Assembly: GCF_900105175.1 (NCBI RefSeq)
Contig: NZ_LT629771.1
Location: 7,212,622 to 7,276,621 of the forward strand
Direction of reading: 5' to 3'
DNA from: Jiangella sp. DSM 45060
Lineage (GTDB): Bacteria > Actinomycetota > Actinomycetes > Jiangellales > Jiangellaceae
DNA: 64,000 bases
A program made the translations under genes and the position numbers. The notes under the pieces were generated by a model. It saw nothing but the letters and a program-made list of their open reading frames with translations. It had not been told where the DNA came from and searched no databases. Below are positions 36,612 to 46,857 of this stretch, in pieces. Positions within the stretch are counted from its first letter, which is position 1, and every line of letters starts with the position of its first letter.

Positions 36612-37547
36612 TCAGCTCGGCCGGTGGACCGGCAACGGGTTTTCCGCGTCGGCCAGTTCCTCGCGCAGGCCGTCGAGGGCGGTGTGGTCGTCGTCGGTGC
36701 CGGTGTGCGGAGCGGCGAACCAGCGCGCGTACTCGTCCAGCTCGACGAGCCGCCAGTCCAGCCGGAACAGCTCGATCATCTCCGGGCCGGCCGGCGCCTG
36801 GCCGGCGAGGTCGACGAGGTCGCGCTCGGCCGGTGCGAGGGCCAGCGACTCCCAGTCGGCCAGCCGCAGGCCGTCGCCGGTCACGACCTGGTTGGCGTGG
36901 TGCGGTTCGCCGTGCGTCGGCACCCAGTGGTCCCGGCGGGCCGCCGCCCAGCCGGCCAGCTCGAGGTAGCGCGCGGTACACGCCGCGATCGCGGCGTCGT
37001 TCGCGGCCAGCAGGCCGCGTGCCTCCTCGGCCAGCGGCCCGCTCGTCCACGGCGATCGCGTCCGCTCCCGTAGCCGCGCGGCGAAGCCGGGACCGGCCCG
37101 CGGCGCCCACACCGGCAGGCCGTCCGGCGGGTCGGCGCGATGCAAGGCCTCCAGCGCGGCCAGCACGACGGCCGCGTGTGCGGGTGCGGCGGCCTCGTCC
37201 TCCGACGGGCTGCGCCCGTCCAGCCAGGGCGTGACGCTGAGCGCGCCGGGTCCGGCCTCGGCGGTGAACCGGCCGGACCGGGTGGGCAGCGGCGCGCAGA
37301 CGACGTCCAGACCGGACGCGGCCAGGGTGGCGGCGCCGCGGTAGGCGGCCTCCAGCGACGCCGCCGTGTGCCGCGGCGCCAGGTGGTCCAGCGTCACGAA
37401 CAGCGCCCGGCCGGCCCCGGTGGCCCGCCAGTGGTGCGCGCCGAACCCCCACGGCAGGTGCTCCAGCGTCTCGACCTCCGGCAGCCAGTGCGCGCCGACG
37501 GCCCGGCCGATCGTCGCGTCGTCGATGAAGGAGGGCGGCGTCAGCAC
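36612..37547 (-). CDS. Aminoglycoside-phosphotransferase (APH)-fold protein
   Basis: 311 aa from GTG 37547. The APH catalytic loop reads THGEPHHANQVV (usual HGDxxxxN, with Glu for Asp) and is followed by RLADWESLALAPAERDLVDL in place of the metal-binding IDW/DxD segment. The substitution HGE is seen in many antibiotic- or metabolite-kinase homologues. It could phosphorylate a small molecule or be a non-antibiotic kinase; resistance is not implied. It sits between an ECF sigma factor and a GNAT, with gaps of 28 and 12 bp. Confidence 0.78.
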   Translation of the reverse strand: MLTPPSFIDDATIGRAVGAHWLPEVETLEHLPWGFGAHHWRATGAGRALFVTLDHLAPRHTAASLEAAYRGAATLAASGLDVVCAPLPTRSGRFTAEAGPGALSVTPWLDGRSPSEDEAAAPAHAAVVLAALEALHRADPPDGLPVWAPRAGPGFAARLRERTRSPWTSGPLAEEARGLLAANDAAIAACTARYLELAGWAAARRDHWVPTHGEPHHANQVVTGDGLRLADWESLALAPAERDLVDLAGQAPAGPEMIELFRLDWRLVELDEYARWFAAPHTGTDDDHTALDGLREELADAENPLPVHRPS

Positions 37548-37575
37548 GCGGCCCAGCGTCTCACGCGGAGGTCGG

Positions 37576-38478
37576 TCAGTCCGTGAGCAGCTCGATGTCG
37601 AACGCGCTGACCCGGTCGGGGTCCATCACGATCCCGATCTCGACCACCCGGCCGCCGGCGACGGTGAACGGGAAGACGCCGCGGACCTCGCCGCAGGACC
37701 ACCAGACCAGGCCGGGCTCGCCGTCGATCAGCGCCCGGCGGGTGTTCTTGGCCCGGTGCAGGAACACGTCCGCGACCGCCTGGCGGCCGAGCATCACGCC
37801 GGCCAGCGGCGCCGCACCGCGGGACCGGGCCGCGAGGGACAGGTCGACGGCGACGGCGTCGGCCCGCATCACGACCTCCGGGTCCAGGACCGCGAGCAGC
37901 GCCTCGAAGTCGCCCTGCCGCGACGCCGCCGTGAAGGCGTCGACGACGGTGCGCTGCCGCCTGACGTCGTCGGCGCCGGGCGAACGCGCCTCCACACCCT
38001 GCACCCGCCGCCGGGCCCGGCTCGCCAGCTGGCGTGTCGCCGCCGGTGAGCGGCCGACCAGCGGCGCGATCTCGTCGAACGGGACGGCGAACAGGTCGTG
38101 CAGGACGAACGCGAGCCGCTCGGCCGGCGCCAGCGTGTCCAGCACCACCAGCAGCGCCGGGCCGACAGTGTCGGCCAGCAGCGCCTCGCGCTCCGGGTCG
38201 GCGCCGTTGACGGCCGTGGCGGGCGCCGGCTCGGGCGGCAGCGGCTGCTCGCGCCGCGCCGTCCGGGACCGCAGCATGTCCAGGCAGACCCGGGCCACGA
38301 CGGTCGTCAGCCAGCCGCCGAGGTTGTCGACGCCGCCGGTGCCGGCCCGGGCCACCCGTAGCCACGACTCCTGGACGGCGTCGTCGGCCTCGGTGGTCGA
38401 GCCGAGCATCCGGTAGGCCACGGCGCGCAGGTGACTGCGGTGGTCCTCGAACTGTCGTACCAGCCAATCGTCGCTCAT
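37576..38478 (-). CDS. ECF sigma factor of the SigJ/ECF41 type
   Basis: 300 aa. Region 2 (LRAVAYRMLGSTTEADDAVQESWLRVARAG; WLTTVVARVCLDMLRSR) and region 4 (LAPAERLAFVLHDLFAVPFDEIAPLVGRSPAATRQLASRARRR) are followed by a SnoaL-like C-terminal domain (VVDAFTAASRQGDFEALLAVLDPEVV). That domain regulates the sigma factor in this class instead of an anti-sigma factor. A PLPPEP linker lies where ECF41 proteins have a conserved Pro-rich motif. It is divergent from an MMPL exporter (91 bp between) and upstream of the APH and GNAT genes. Confidence 0.88.
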   Translation of the reverse strand: MSDDWLVRQFEDHRSHLRAVAYRMLGSTTEADDAVQESWLRVARAGTGGVDNLGGWLTTVVARVCLDMLRSRTARREQPLPPEPAPATAVNGADPEREALLADTVGPALLVVLDTLAPAERLAFVLHDLFAVPFDEIAPLVGRSPAATRQLASRARRRVQGVEARSPGADDVRRQRTVVDAFTAASRQGDFEALLAVLDPEVVMRADAVAVDLSLAARSRGAAPLAGVMLGRQAVADVFLHRAKNTRRALIDGEPGLVWWSCGEVRGVFPFTVAGGRVVEIGIVMDPDRVSAFDIELLTD

Positions 38479-38569
38479 CGGTCACATTCCTCCGTCGCAG
38501 TCCGTCAGTGCGCTGACGAATGAAAGGCGGCAGGTGTGACACCGCGGAACGGGAAGGAAGTGGGCAACG

Positions 38570-40702
38570 ATGCGTCGATGGGCTGAGTTCGTCCTGGCAC
38601 ATCGCCGATGGGTCATGGTGTTCTGGCTACTGGTCGTGGTGGCGGGCGCGATGGCGTCCGGCCCGGCCAACGAACGGCTGACGACGGACTACTCGCTGCC
38701 CGGCGAGCCGGGCGCGGAGACCGCGGAACGGATCGACGAGCGGTTCGGCAACGGCGGCAACCAGGCGCCGTACCTGGTGTCGTTCACCCACCCCGACGGT
38801 GAGGCGGCGGAGCAGGGCGACGCGGCCGCGTTCGACGCTGTGGGGGAGGCGCTGCCGGACCTGCGGCTGCTGCACGCCGGCAACACCGGCGACGACGCGT
38901 TCGTGACCGACGACGGGAGCACGGCGTACGCGCTGCTGTTCTGGCGGTGGGACGAGACGGCGACGTCGCTGCCGACCGACCGCATCCGCGACGCGCTGGA
39001 GGAGGCGGCGCCGCCCGGCACGACCGTCGGCGTCACCGGCTACGACGCGCTCGCGGCCGGCTCGGAGGAGGAGGGCTGGGGCGTCCTGGCCGAGGTGGTG
39101 GCCGGCTCGGTCGGCGCGCTGGCGGTGCTGGCGTTCGTGTTCGCCTCGCTGCTGGCGTTCCTGCCGCTGGTCGTGGCGGCGGGGTCGATCATGGCGACGT
39201 TCGTGATGCTGCTCGGGCTGACCTACCTCGGCGACTTCTCCGCGCTGGTGACGTTCCTGATCGCGCTGATCGGGCTGGGCGTGGCGATCGACTACTCGCT
39301 GCTGCTGGTGACCCGCTGGCGCGAGGAGCGCCACCACGGCCGCGACAACCACGACGCCGTCGTCGTGGCGATGGGCACGGCCGGCCGGGCCGTGCTGGTC
39401 AGCGGCGGGACGGTGGCGATCGGGCTGATCTCGCTGCTGGTGCTGCCGGTGCCGTTCATGCGCAGCGTCGGCATCGGCGGTGCGCTGATCCCGCTGGCCA
39501 GCGTCGCGGCGACGCTCAGCCTGACGCCGGCGCTGCTGGGCGGCATCGGCCCGCGGGTGGACTGGCCGCGGATCCGCCGCGAGAACACGGCCAGCCGCGC
39601 CTGGACCGGCTGGGCGACCCGCGTCGTCCGGGCCCGCTGGGCGGCGGCCGCCGCCTCGCTCGCCGTCCTGCTCGCGCTGGTCGGGGCGTTCTCCGGGCTC
39701 AAGATCGGGCTCGCGTCGACGGAGGCGCTGGCCCAGAACGGCGCCGCGTACGAGAATCTGCACCGGCTCACCGACGGCGGCGTCCCACGCGGGACCCTCA
39801 CGCCGATCGAGGTGCTGGTCGACTCCGACGACGCCGACGCGGTGGCCGGCGACCTGGCCGGGGTCGACGGCATCGACCGGGCACTGGTGTCCACGGACGC
39901 CGCGAGCAGCCGCGACGGCGAATCCGTCGTCGTGCTCATCCCCGACCACGAGACCGTCGACTCCACCAGCGTCGACGTCGTCGACCGGGTGGCCGAACGG
40001 GCCGGCGACCTCGACGGCGTGACCGGCGTGTCCGGCGTCGGCGCGATGCAGTCGGACTTCATGGACGCCGTCTACGGCAACTTCCCGCTGATGCTCACGC
40101 TGATCGCGTTGCTCACGTACGTGCTGCTGGTGCGGGCGTTCCGGTCGCTGCTGCTGCCGTTGAAGGCGGTGCTGCTCAACCTGCTCTCGCTCGGCGCGGC
40201 GTACGGGCTGGTGGTGCTGTTCTGGCAGTACGGCTGGGGATCGGACGCCGTGTTCGGCATACCGGAGACCGGCGCGATCACGTTCTGGGTGCCGCTGCTG
40301 ATCTTCGCGTTCCTCTACGGGCTGTCGATGGACTACGAGGTGTTCATCCTGGCCCGGATCAGGGAGGAGTACGACGCCACCGGCAACACCGACCTGGCGA
40401 TCGTCCAGGGCATCGGGCGGACCGGGCGGCTGGTCACCAGCGCGGCGCTGATCCTGTTCCTGGCGTTCGCGGCGCTGGCGGCGAGCCCGGCCACCGACCT
40501 CAAGGTCATGGCGACGGGGCTCGGCTTCGGCATCCTGCTGGACGCGACCGTCATCAGGTCGCTGCTGACGCCGGCGCTGGTGTCGCTGTTCGGAAAGTGG
40601 AACTGGTACCTGCCGGACTGGGCGGCCCGGCTGCTGCGCGTCCCGCCGTCGCCGGTCGCCGTGGCCGAGCCGGAACCCCGTCCGGTCGGCACCGGCTCCT
40701 GA
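38570..40702 (+). CDS. MMPL/RND family transporter
   Basis: 710 aa; ATG 38570 is preceded by GGGAAGGAAG. Architecture is two repeats, each a large extracytoplasmic domain flanked by membrane helices: helix 1 at residues about 13-32, helices 2-6 about 175-310, helix 7 about 365, helices 8-12 about 510-690. The motif GVAIDYSLLLVTRWREE and its counterpart YGLSMDYEVFILARIREEY carry the Asp-Tyr pairs used for proton relay in MmpL proteins. It probably exports lipids or hydrophobic metabolites. It shares a 91-bp divergent region with the SigJ-type sigma factor and ends at a strong terminator. Confidence 0.9.
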   Translation: MRRWAEFVLAHRRWVMVFWLLVVVAGAMASGPANERLTTDYSLPGEPGAETAERIDERFGNGGNQAPYLVSFTHPDGEAAEQGDAAAFDAVGEALPDLRLLHAGNTGDDAFVTDDGSTAYALLFWRWDETATSLPTDRIRDALEEAAPPGTTVGVTGYDALAAGSEEEGWGVLAEVVAGSVGALAVLAFVFASLLAFLPLVVAAGSIMATFVMLLGLTYLGDFSALVTFLIALIGLGVAIDYSLLLVTRWREERHHGRDNHDAVVVAMGTAGRAVLVSGGTVAIGLISLLVLPVPFMRSVGIGGALIPLASVAATLSLTPALLGGIGPRVDWPRIRRENTASRAWTGWATRVVRARWAAAAASLAVLLALVGAFSGLKIGLASTEALAQNGAAYENLHRLTDGGVPRGTLTPIEVLVDSDDADAVAGDLAGVDGIDRALVSTDAASSRDGESVVVLIPDHETVDSTSVDVVDRVAERAGDLDGVTGVSGVGAMQSDFMDAVYGNFPLMLTLIALLTYVLLVRAFRSLLLPLKAVLLNLLSLGAAYGLVVLFWQYGWGSDAVFGIPETGAITFWVPLLIFAFLYGLSMDYEVFILARIREEYDATGNTDLAIVQGIGRTGRLVTSAALILFLAFAALAASPATDLKVMATGLGFGILLDATVIRSLLTPALVSLFGKWNWYLPDWAARLLRVPPSPVAVAEPEPRPVGTGS

Positions 40703-40705
40703 ACG

Positions 40706-40745
40706 CGTCCTGGCGGGGCCGCAGTGCCGCGGCCCCGCCAGGACG
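40706..40745. terminator. Bidirectional hairpin terminator
   Basis: A perfect 17-bp stem (40706-40722 with 40729-40745; CGTCCTGGCGGGGCCGC) and a 6-nt loop lie between the convergent MMPL and osmoprotectant SBP genes. Confidence 0.85.
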
Positions 40746-40753
40746 GCGTCGGG

Positions 40754-41773
40754 TCAGGTCAGCGTGCCGGCCCGCCAGTTCTCGACGAAGTCCGGGTTCG
40801 CCTCCAGCCACTGCGCCACGGCGCCGGCGTTGTCCTCGCGGTTGTTCTGCACGACCATGAGGTCCTCGATTTCCAGCAGCTGCTCGTTGGAGAGGTAGAG
40901 GTTGCGGATCAGCTGCGCGGCGTTCGGGAACTCCTCGTGGAAGCCCGGCCGGCCGAGGCTGTACAGCCGCTCCGCCTCACCGAGCGAACCCTCCGGGTCC
41001 TCCAGGTCGCGGATGTCGTACGCCGCGTAGGCCCAGTGCGGGTGCCACAGCGTGACGGCGATGTTGTCGCCCGAGGCCATCGCGCTGTCCAGCTCGGCGA
41101 GCATGGCCGGCGACGAGGAGGTCGGGAACTCCCAGTCCTCCAGGCCGTAGGTCGGGATGACCTCGTTCTGCGTGGTGTTGGTCAGCCCGGCGCCGGGCTC
41201 GATGCCGACCAGCCGGCTGCCGTACGCGTCGGCCTCACCGGCGAGGTCGGCCAGCGACTGCGCCGGGGAGTCGGCGTTGACGGCGATGGTGAGGAAGCCC
41301 TCGTCGAACCAGCAGCCGGTGTCCTCGAGGTCGTCACCGAACTGCTCGACGTAGTCGGCGTGCGTGTTCGGCAGCCAGGCGTCCATGATGACGTCGATGT
41401 CGCCGTCGGCGACGCCGGTGTAGGCCGGGCCCGCCTCGAGCTCTTCGAACTCGACGGTGTAGCCCTGCTCCTCCAGGGCGACCTTGGCCAGCTCGGCGAC
41501 GACGTAGTTCTCGTCCCAGCCGGTGAAGACGCCGATGGTCAGCGACGTCTCGTCGTCGCCGGTGCCCTCGGCATCGGGGATCTCGGCGTCGCCCTCGGCG
41601 GGGTCGCAGCTACCGCTGTCGACGTCGCCGATGGTCTGCACGTCGGCGCCGGCACCGTCACCGGAACCGCCGCCGTCGGCGGACCCGCCGCCGTTGTCGT
41701 CGTCGCCGCAACCGGCGAGGACGAGACCGCTCGCGGCCAGGCCGGCCACGAGGGTGAGGGTGGACTTGCGCAT
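40754..41773 (-). CDS. proX: Glycine betaine/osmoprotectant ABC importer, substrate-binding lipoprotein
   Basis: 339 aa from ATG 41773. The lipoprotein signal ends LVLAGCGDDD, followed by a Gly/Asp-rich linker. The OpuAC-type fold shows TIGVFTGWDENYVVAELAKVAL, DIDVIMDAWLPNTHADYV, LVGIEPGAGLTNTTQ and VTLWHPHWAYAAYDIRDL; the Trp residues are of the kind that form a quaternary-ammonium cage. It is the last gene of a proV-proW-proX operon, 62 bp after the permease. It captures betaine or a similar compatible solute under osmotic stress. Confidence 0.9.
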   Translation of the reverse strand: MRKSTLTLVAGLAASGLVLAGCGDDDNGGGSADGGGSGDGAGADVQTIGDVDSGSCDPAEGDAEIPDAEGTGDDETSLTIGVFTGWDENYVVAELAKVALEEQGYTVEFEELEAGPAYTGVADGDIDVIMDAWLPNTHADYVEQFGDDLEDTGCWFDEGFLTIAVNADSPAQSLADLAGEADAYGSRLVGIEPGAGLTNTTQNEVIPTYGLEDWEFPTSSSPAMLAELDSAMASGDNIAVTLWHPHWAYAAYDIRDLEDPEGSLGEAERLYSLGRPGFHEEFPNAAQLIRNLYLSNEQLLEIEDLMVVQNNREDNAGAVAQWLEANPDFVENWRAGTLT

Positions 41774-41835
41774 GATTCTCCTCTTGATTCGATACCAGGC
41801 ACTCTGGGTTCGAGGACCAACTCGTGAAGCGACGT

Positions 41836-42707
<872 letters not shown>

Positions 42708-42711
<4 letters not shown>

Positions 42712-43916
42712 CGGGCCACCTCCAGGTCCGGCTGGGCCTCGGCGAGGCTGGCCATGGCGGTCAGCAGCGTCACCCGCGGGATCACGCCCATCAGCCGGCC
42801 GTCGTCGCCCACCACCGCCAGCGGCAGCGCCGACTCGGCGGACGGCGCGAACAGCTCGGCCAGCACGGTGTCGGGGTGCACGGAGGCGGCGTCGGAGACG
42901 ATGATCGACTCGAGCGTGCTGTCGCCCCGGTTCACGGCCGCCACGACGTCCTCGTCACGGACGACGCCGCGCAGCTTGCGGTCCCGCGCCACGACGAACG
43001 CCGCGCTGAGCTGCTTGTCGCGCATGCCGTGCAGGGCCACCCGCGGCCCGGCCGAGGCGTTGACCTCGAGCTGGGCCGGCACCATGACGCTGGACGCGGT
43101 GAGCACGCGGGTGCGGTCGACGTCGGCGACGAACTGCGCGACGTAGTCGTTCGCGGGGTCGCGCAGCACCTCCTCCGCCGTCCCCACCTGCACGATGCGG
43201 CCGTCGCGCATGACCGCGATGCGATCGCCCAGGCGCATGGCCTCGTTGAGGTCGTGGGTGATGAACACCACCGTCTTGCCGAGGCTGGCCTGCAGCTCCA
43301 GCAGCTGGTCCTGCATCTCGCGCCGGATCAGCGGGTCGAGGGCGGAGAACGCCTCGTCCATCAGCATGATGTCGCTGCCGGCGGTGAGCGCCCGGGCCAG
43401 CCCGACCCGCTGCTTCATGCCGCCGGACAGCTGGGCCGGGTAGCGGTCCTCCCACCCGCGCAGCCCGACCAGCTCCAGCGCCTCGGCGGCCTTGGCGCGC
43501 CGCTCGTCCTTCGGCACACCCTGGATGTCCAGCGCGTATGCCGCGTTCTCGGCGACGGTCCGGTGCGGGAGCAGCGCGAAGTGCTGGAAGACCATGCTGA
43601 TCTTCTGCTGCCGCACCCGGCGCAGCTCGCTCGCGTCGATACCGGAGATGTCGACGCCGTCGACATAGACATGGCCGGCCGTGGGCTCCCACAGGCCGTT
43701 GAGCATTCTGATCAGCGTGGACTTGCCCGATCCGGACAGCCCCATCACGACGAAGATCTCGCCCGGCTGCACCTCGAAGCTCGCGTCGATCACCGCGGGG
43801 GTCGCCCCCTGCGCCACGACGTCGGCACGGCTCGCGCCGTCCCTGAGCCGCTGAACGGCGTCGTCGGCGCCTCGGCCGAAGACCTTGAACAGTCCTTCCG
43901 CGCGTACGGCGGTCAC
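42708..43916 (-). CDS. proV: Glycine betaine/osmoprotectant ABC importer, ATPase with CBS domains
   Basis: 402 aa from GTG 43916, chosen for AAGGGG at 5 nt and the conserved opening [15 protein letters not shown]. Walker A is GLSGSGKST, signature LSGGMKQR, Walker [14 protein letters not shown]. The C-terminal 130 residues hold a tandem CBS pair that in OpuA-type systems senses ionic strength or c-di-AMP. It is the first gene of the operon. The roughly 500 bp upstream contain no gene but several hairpins on the transcript side, so a leader-based control is possible. Confidence 0.92.
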
Positions 43917-44280
43917 GCCCTCCCCTTCGTTCGTCTGCCACGCGACGCACCGGTTCCACCGGGCGCGCTTTCGGCGCCCACGTTCAGGGCGGCCGGTGAG
44001 CCACGCGACGAGCGACGCGAGCGGGGACGAAAGCGGCACCGCGGGCTTGAGCCCGCACCGTCGGCCGACAACCCCAACCGCGTCTGGTCTGGTTCGGTCG
44101 CTGGTGACGCTAGCTCAAGGCGGCGATAGTCGGCCAACCGGACAGGTCCGGAGCAGCGGAATTGTGACGAGTGCAATGCCAAATGGTTACCTGCTGAGAC
44201 GTTCGGCGTCCATCATGTGGACGATCAAGCGCGCACTGTGGCGCCGGTTACTGCGGCTTGCGACCTGACGACGAGCGAGA
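43917..44280 (-). promoter_or_regulatory. Structured non-coding leader of the proVWX operon
   Basis: Within the gene-free stretch upstream of proV the transcript strand can form GGGCGC/GCGCCC (43961-43966 with 43974-43979, loop 43967-43973), an abutting CCGGT/ACCGG hairpin (43950-43954 with 43958-43962) and GCGGGC-TTGA-GCCCGC (44041-44056). The first two share two bases and so compete. This density of stems suggests a regulatory leader. I could not match it to the c-di-AMP or another known riboswitch consensus by eye. Confidence 0.4.
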
Positions 44281-44309
44281 CGCGGACCGCCCAGGCTGGG
44301 CGGTCCGCG
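44281..44309. terminator. Hairpin terminator
   Basis: A perfect 13-bp stem CGCGGACCGCCCA (44281-44293) with 44297-44309 and a 3-nt loop, 119 bp past the stop of the minus-strand sialidase-like gene. It probably insulates that gene from proVWX. Confidence 0.6.
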
Positions 44310-44320
44310 TCCGAAACTTG

Positions 44321-44437
44321 GTGATTCTGACCACGCTCGTCGTGGCGCTGTCGGTGCTCCACGTCGTCGGGCCTGAGCCGTATTCCGAGCGGGCGCTGGA
44401 GGTGCTGCGTGTCCTGATCGGTTGGGCTCAGTCGTAG
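44321..44437 (+). CDS. Possible small hydrophobic protein
   Basis: From GTG 44321 a 38-residue frame reads VILTTLVVALSVLHVVGPEP, then SERALEVLRVLIGWAQS. One membrane helix and a tidy end are suggestive, but no ribosome site is seen. It overlaps the convergent gene's stop by 10 bp, so it is only a candidate. Confidence 0.2.
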   Translation: MILTTLVVALSVLHVVGPEPYSERALEVLRVLIGWAQS

Positions 44438-46392
44438 TCGGCGGCAGTGGTGCGGAAGGAGACCACCGTGCGGGCGGCGACGTCGAAGCCGAAGGAGAGG
44501 AAGGAGCCGTCGTCGAGCTGGACGGTGGTGGGGTTGGCCTGGTCCTCCCAGCCGGAGTTGTACAACGCCAGCGGCCGCTGGTCCGTCCACGGCCCGGACG
44601 GGTCGTCGATCAGCACGCCGTACGTCGGCCGCCCCGCCTGGGCGTAGTTGCCGTACGTCATCAGCACCGAGCCGTCGTCGGTGACCAGCAGGTGCGCCGA
44701 CGACGCGGGCAGGCCGGTCGGCTCCGGGTCGGTCCAGGTCGCGCCGTCGTCGAAGGAGCGGACGAGGGTCGACTCGCTCTCGATCGCCAGCAGGTTGTCG
44801 TGCCGCCGGATCTGCATGACCAGCTCGCCGCCGGGCAACCGGACGATGTTCGGCTCGCCGTTGGAGAACCGCTCGTCGTCTTCGACGACGGTGCGCTCGT
44901 TCGCCGCGGGGAACGAGCGGCCGCCGTCCGTGCTGCGGGCGACCCGCGCGCCGTACCCGTACAGCGGCTGCAGGATGTCGCCGTTCGGCAGCTCGACGGC
45001 GGGACCGTGCTGCCAGGCGCCCGGCTGCGCACTCTCGACCTGTGTGACCTCGGGGAACGTCAGCCCGCCGTCGGCCGAGCGGTAGACGAACGTGCCGAGG
45101 TTGCTCTCGGGGCTGGTCGACCAGTCGGTGCGGAACACCGTCAGCAGCACCGTGCCGTCGCGCAGCACGCTGAGCTTCGGGTCGCGGTTGTCGGCGCCGG
45201 CGGTGGCCGCGACGGTGACGGGGGCGGTCCAGGTGGCGCCGCCGTCGGCGGAGCGGACCATGCGGACGACGCCGTCGGCCTTCGTGTGCGCGTCGGCGTA
45301 GTGGTAGGCCAGCACGATGGTGCCGTCGGCCAGCCGGACGGCGTCGGGGAAGCGCGGCTCGGCGGCGCCCTCCGGCTCCTGCGCGACGACCTGGGCAGGG
45401 ATCGGCGCGTACGCCTGGATCCGCATCTGGGTCGACCGCGTGACGCCGGTGCGCAGGTCGGTGACGGTGACGGTGACCGGGTGCAGGCCGATGTCGGCGG
45501 CGTCGATCGGGGCGCTGACGGCCAGCCGGCCGGGCTCGCCGTGCACGCGGCCCGGGAACGGCTCGGCGACGCCGTCGACGACGACGCTGGCCCGGACCTG
45601 CGCGGCCCGCACACCGGGTGCGTCGATGGTGGCGACGACGGTGGACGCCGGGTGCTTCTCGGCGACGTAGGACGGGAGGGCGCCGGTGACGAGCAGCCCT
45701 TCGGCCAGCGCCGGGCTGGCCGGGTCGAGCTCGCTCAGGGCGACGTCGTCCAGGTACGCGTCCGAGCCGACCCCGGCCGCGCCGCTGGAGGCCAGCTCGA
45801 GGCCGGTGATCGCGGTGCCGCCGGACGCGCGCACCGTGGTACGGAACGACATTCCGTTCACCGTCAGCACGGCCGCGTCGCCGCTCGCGTCGATGCGGAC
45901 CCGGCTCGGGTGGTCGCGCGCCGTGAGCATCGGGACGGTGGCCAGGCGCAGGTACTGCCGTCCGTCGTAGACCAGGACCTGCGCGGTGGTGCTGCCGCCG
46001 TACGCGTACACCGGGGTGATCATGAACCGATACGCGCCGAGCGCCGGGTTGTCGCCGTCGGCGTGCACGGCGAGGAACACCGCCTGCCGCGTCGTGTGCA
46101 TCGCGAGGTCGAACTCGAACCGCCTGGCAGCGGCGGCGGGGGCGGGAATCTGCAGGCGAGACTGGAGCGTCGCCGTGTAGTCGGCCAGGTGCACCGCGCG
46201 GTTCCCGGGCGGCCCGAACGGCGCCTCGGCGACGGTGATGTCGCCCTGCGTGGTGTAGCCGGCGGGCGCCGCGCCGAGCGGCTCGGCGTCGAACGTCCGG
46301 ACCTCGCCGGACGCGGCGGCCGACGTGCTCACCCCCAGCCCGGCGGCGAGTCCCAGCGCGGCGATGGCGGCGACGACGGCGGTGCGTGGCAT
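44428..46392 (-). CDS. Secreted sialidase-like BNR-repeat protein with N-terminal LamG-like domain
   Basis: 654 aa from ATG 46392 (AGGGAG upstream); the longer frame lacks a start site. The signal peptide MPRTAVVAAIAALGLAAGLG is followed by a beta-sandwich domain (residues about 35-215; FDAEPLGAAPAGYTTQGDIT). An Ig-like segment to about 330 follows, then a sialidase propeller with Asp-boxes SADGGATW, SADGGLTF, STDGGRSF and SFDDGATW. RFPDAVRLADGTIVLAYHY resembles the start of the propeller in the other BNR protein at 8263-9882. It is an extracellular glycan-active or binding protein; exact activity is uncertain. Confidence 0.82.
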   Translation of the reverse strand: MPRTAVVAAIAALGLAAGLGVSTSAAASGEVRTFDAEPLGAAPAGYTTQGDITVAEAPFGPPGNRAVHLADYTATLQSRLQIPAPAAAARRFEFDLAMHTTRQAVFLAVHADGDNPALGAYRFMITPVYAYGGSTTAQVLVYDGRQYLRLATVPMLTARDHPSRVRIDASGDAAVLTVNGMSFRTTVRASGGTAITGLELASSGAAGVGSDAYLDDVALSELDPASPALAEGLLVTGALPSYVAEKHPASTVVATIDAPGVRAAQVRASVVVDGVAEPFPGRVHGEPGRLAVSAPIDAADIGLHPVTVTVTDLRTGVTRSTQMRIQAYAPIPAQVVAQEPEGAAEPRFPDAVRLADGTIVLAYHYADAHTKADGVVRMVRSADGGATWTAPVTVAATAGADNRDPKLSVLRDGTVLLTVFRTDWSTSPESNLGTFVYRSADGGLTFPEVTQVESAQPGAWQHGPAVELPNGDILQPLYGYGARVARSTDGGRSFPAANERTVVEDDERFSNGEPNIVRLPGGELVMQIRRHDNLLAIESESTLVRSFDDGATWTDPEPTGLPASSAHLLVTDDGSVLMTYGNYAQAGRPTYGVLIDDPSGPWTDQRPLALYNSGWEDQANPTTVQLDDGSFLSFGFDVAARTVVSFRTTAADYD

Positions 46393-46566
46393 GCGTCCAC
46401 TCCCTGACAAGTCCGGCGGATCGACATGAAACGTCGTGCCACGGTAGCTGTGTGGGCGGGGCCGGGCAAGAGCTTGCCGCGAGATTCGTCCCGGTTCCGC
46501 TGCGGTGGCAGCCATCCGGTCCCTACGCTGTGGTCCACGATCGTCGCCGATCACGCTGGAGGGGAC

Positions 46567-46839
46567 ATGTCCGAAGCTGTGGTGGTCGAGGTGGTTCCGT
46601 ATCCCGGTCCCGACGTGTTCGGGGCGGGCAAGGTCAACGACTACGTGCTCCTGGTCGGCTCGGCATTGGTGCTGCGGAGCAAGAAATACCGCGACCTCTA
46701 CAAGGAAGGTCCCAGCCGCACGTGGTCGGCCACCGACCAGGCCGCCGTCAAGGCGTTCCAGGAGGATCAGGGCTGGAAGGGCACCGACGCCGACGGCATC
46801 CCCGGCAAGCAGACCTGGCAGCGACTCGGCCTCGGCTGA
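46567..46839 (+). CDS. Small peptidoglycan-binding-domain protein
   Basis: 90 aa; ATG 46567 follows GGAGGGG. The C-terminal half SATDQAAVKAFQEDQGWKGTD with GIPGKQTWQRLGLG is a PG_binding_1 repeat. The N-terminal 45 residues (VVEVVPYPGPDVFGAGKVND) match no domain I know. There is no signal peptide, which is odd for a wall-binding protein; it may be released by lysis, be a remnant of a larger endolysin, or be exported non-classically. Confidence 0.8.
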   Translation: MSEAVVVEVVPYPGPDVFGAGKVNDYVLLVGSALVLRSKKYRDLYKEGPSRTWSATDQAAVKAFQEDQGWKGTDADGIPGKQTWQRLGLG

Positions 46840-46857
46840 CGTTCGACGTGCGGCCGC

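Noticed and set aside
44176-44268. 30-codon frame starting MPNGYLLRRSAS
   Set aside because: No ribosome site, no hydrophobic segment of full length and no context.
43917-44280. c-di-AMP (ydaO) or SAM-IV riboswitch
   Set aside because: The context suits ydaO and the plus strand has a SAM-IV-like stretch (CGGCCGACAACCCCAACCGCG), but the remaining conserved blocks of either class were not found by eye.
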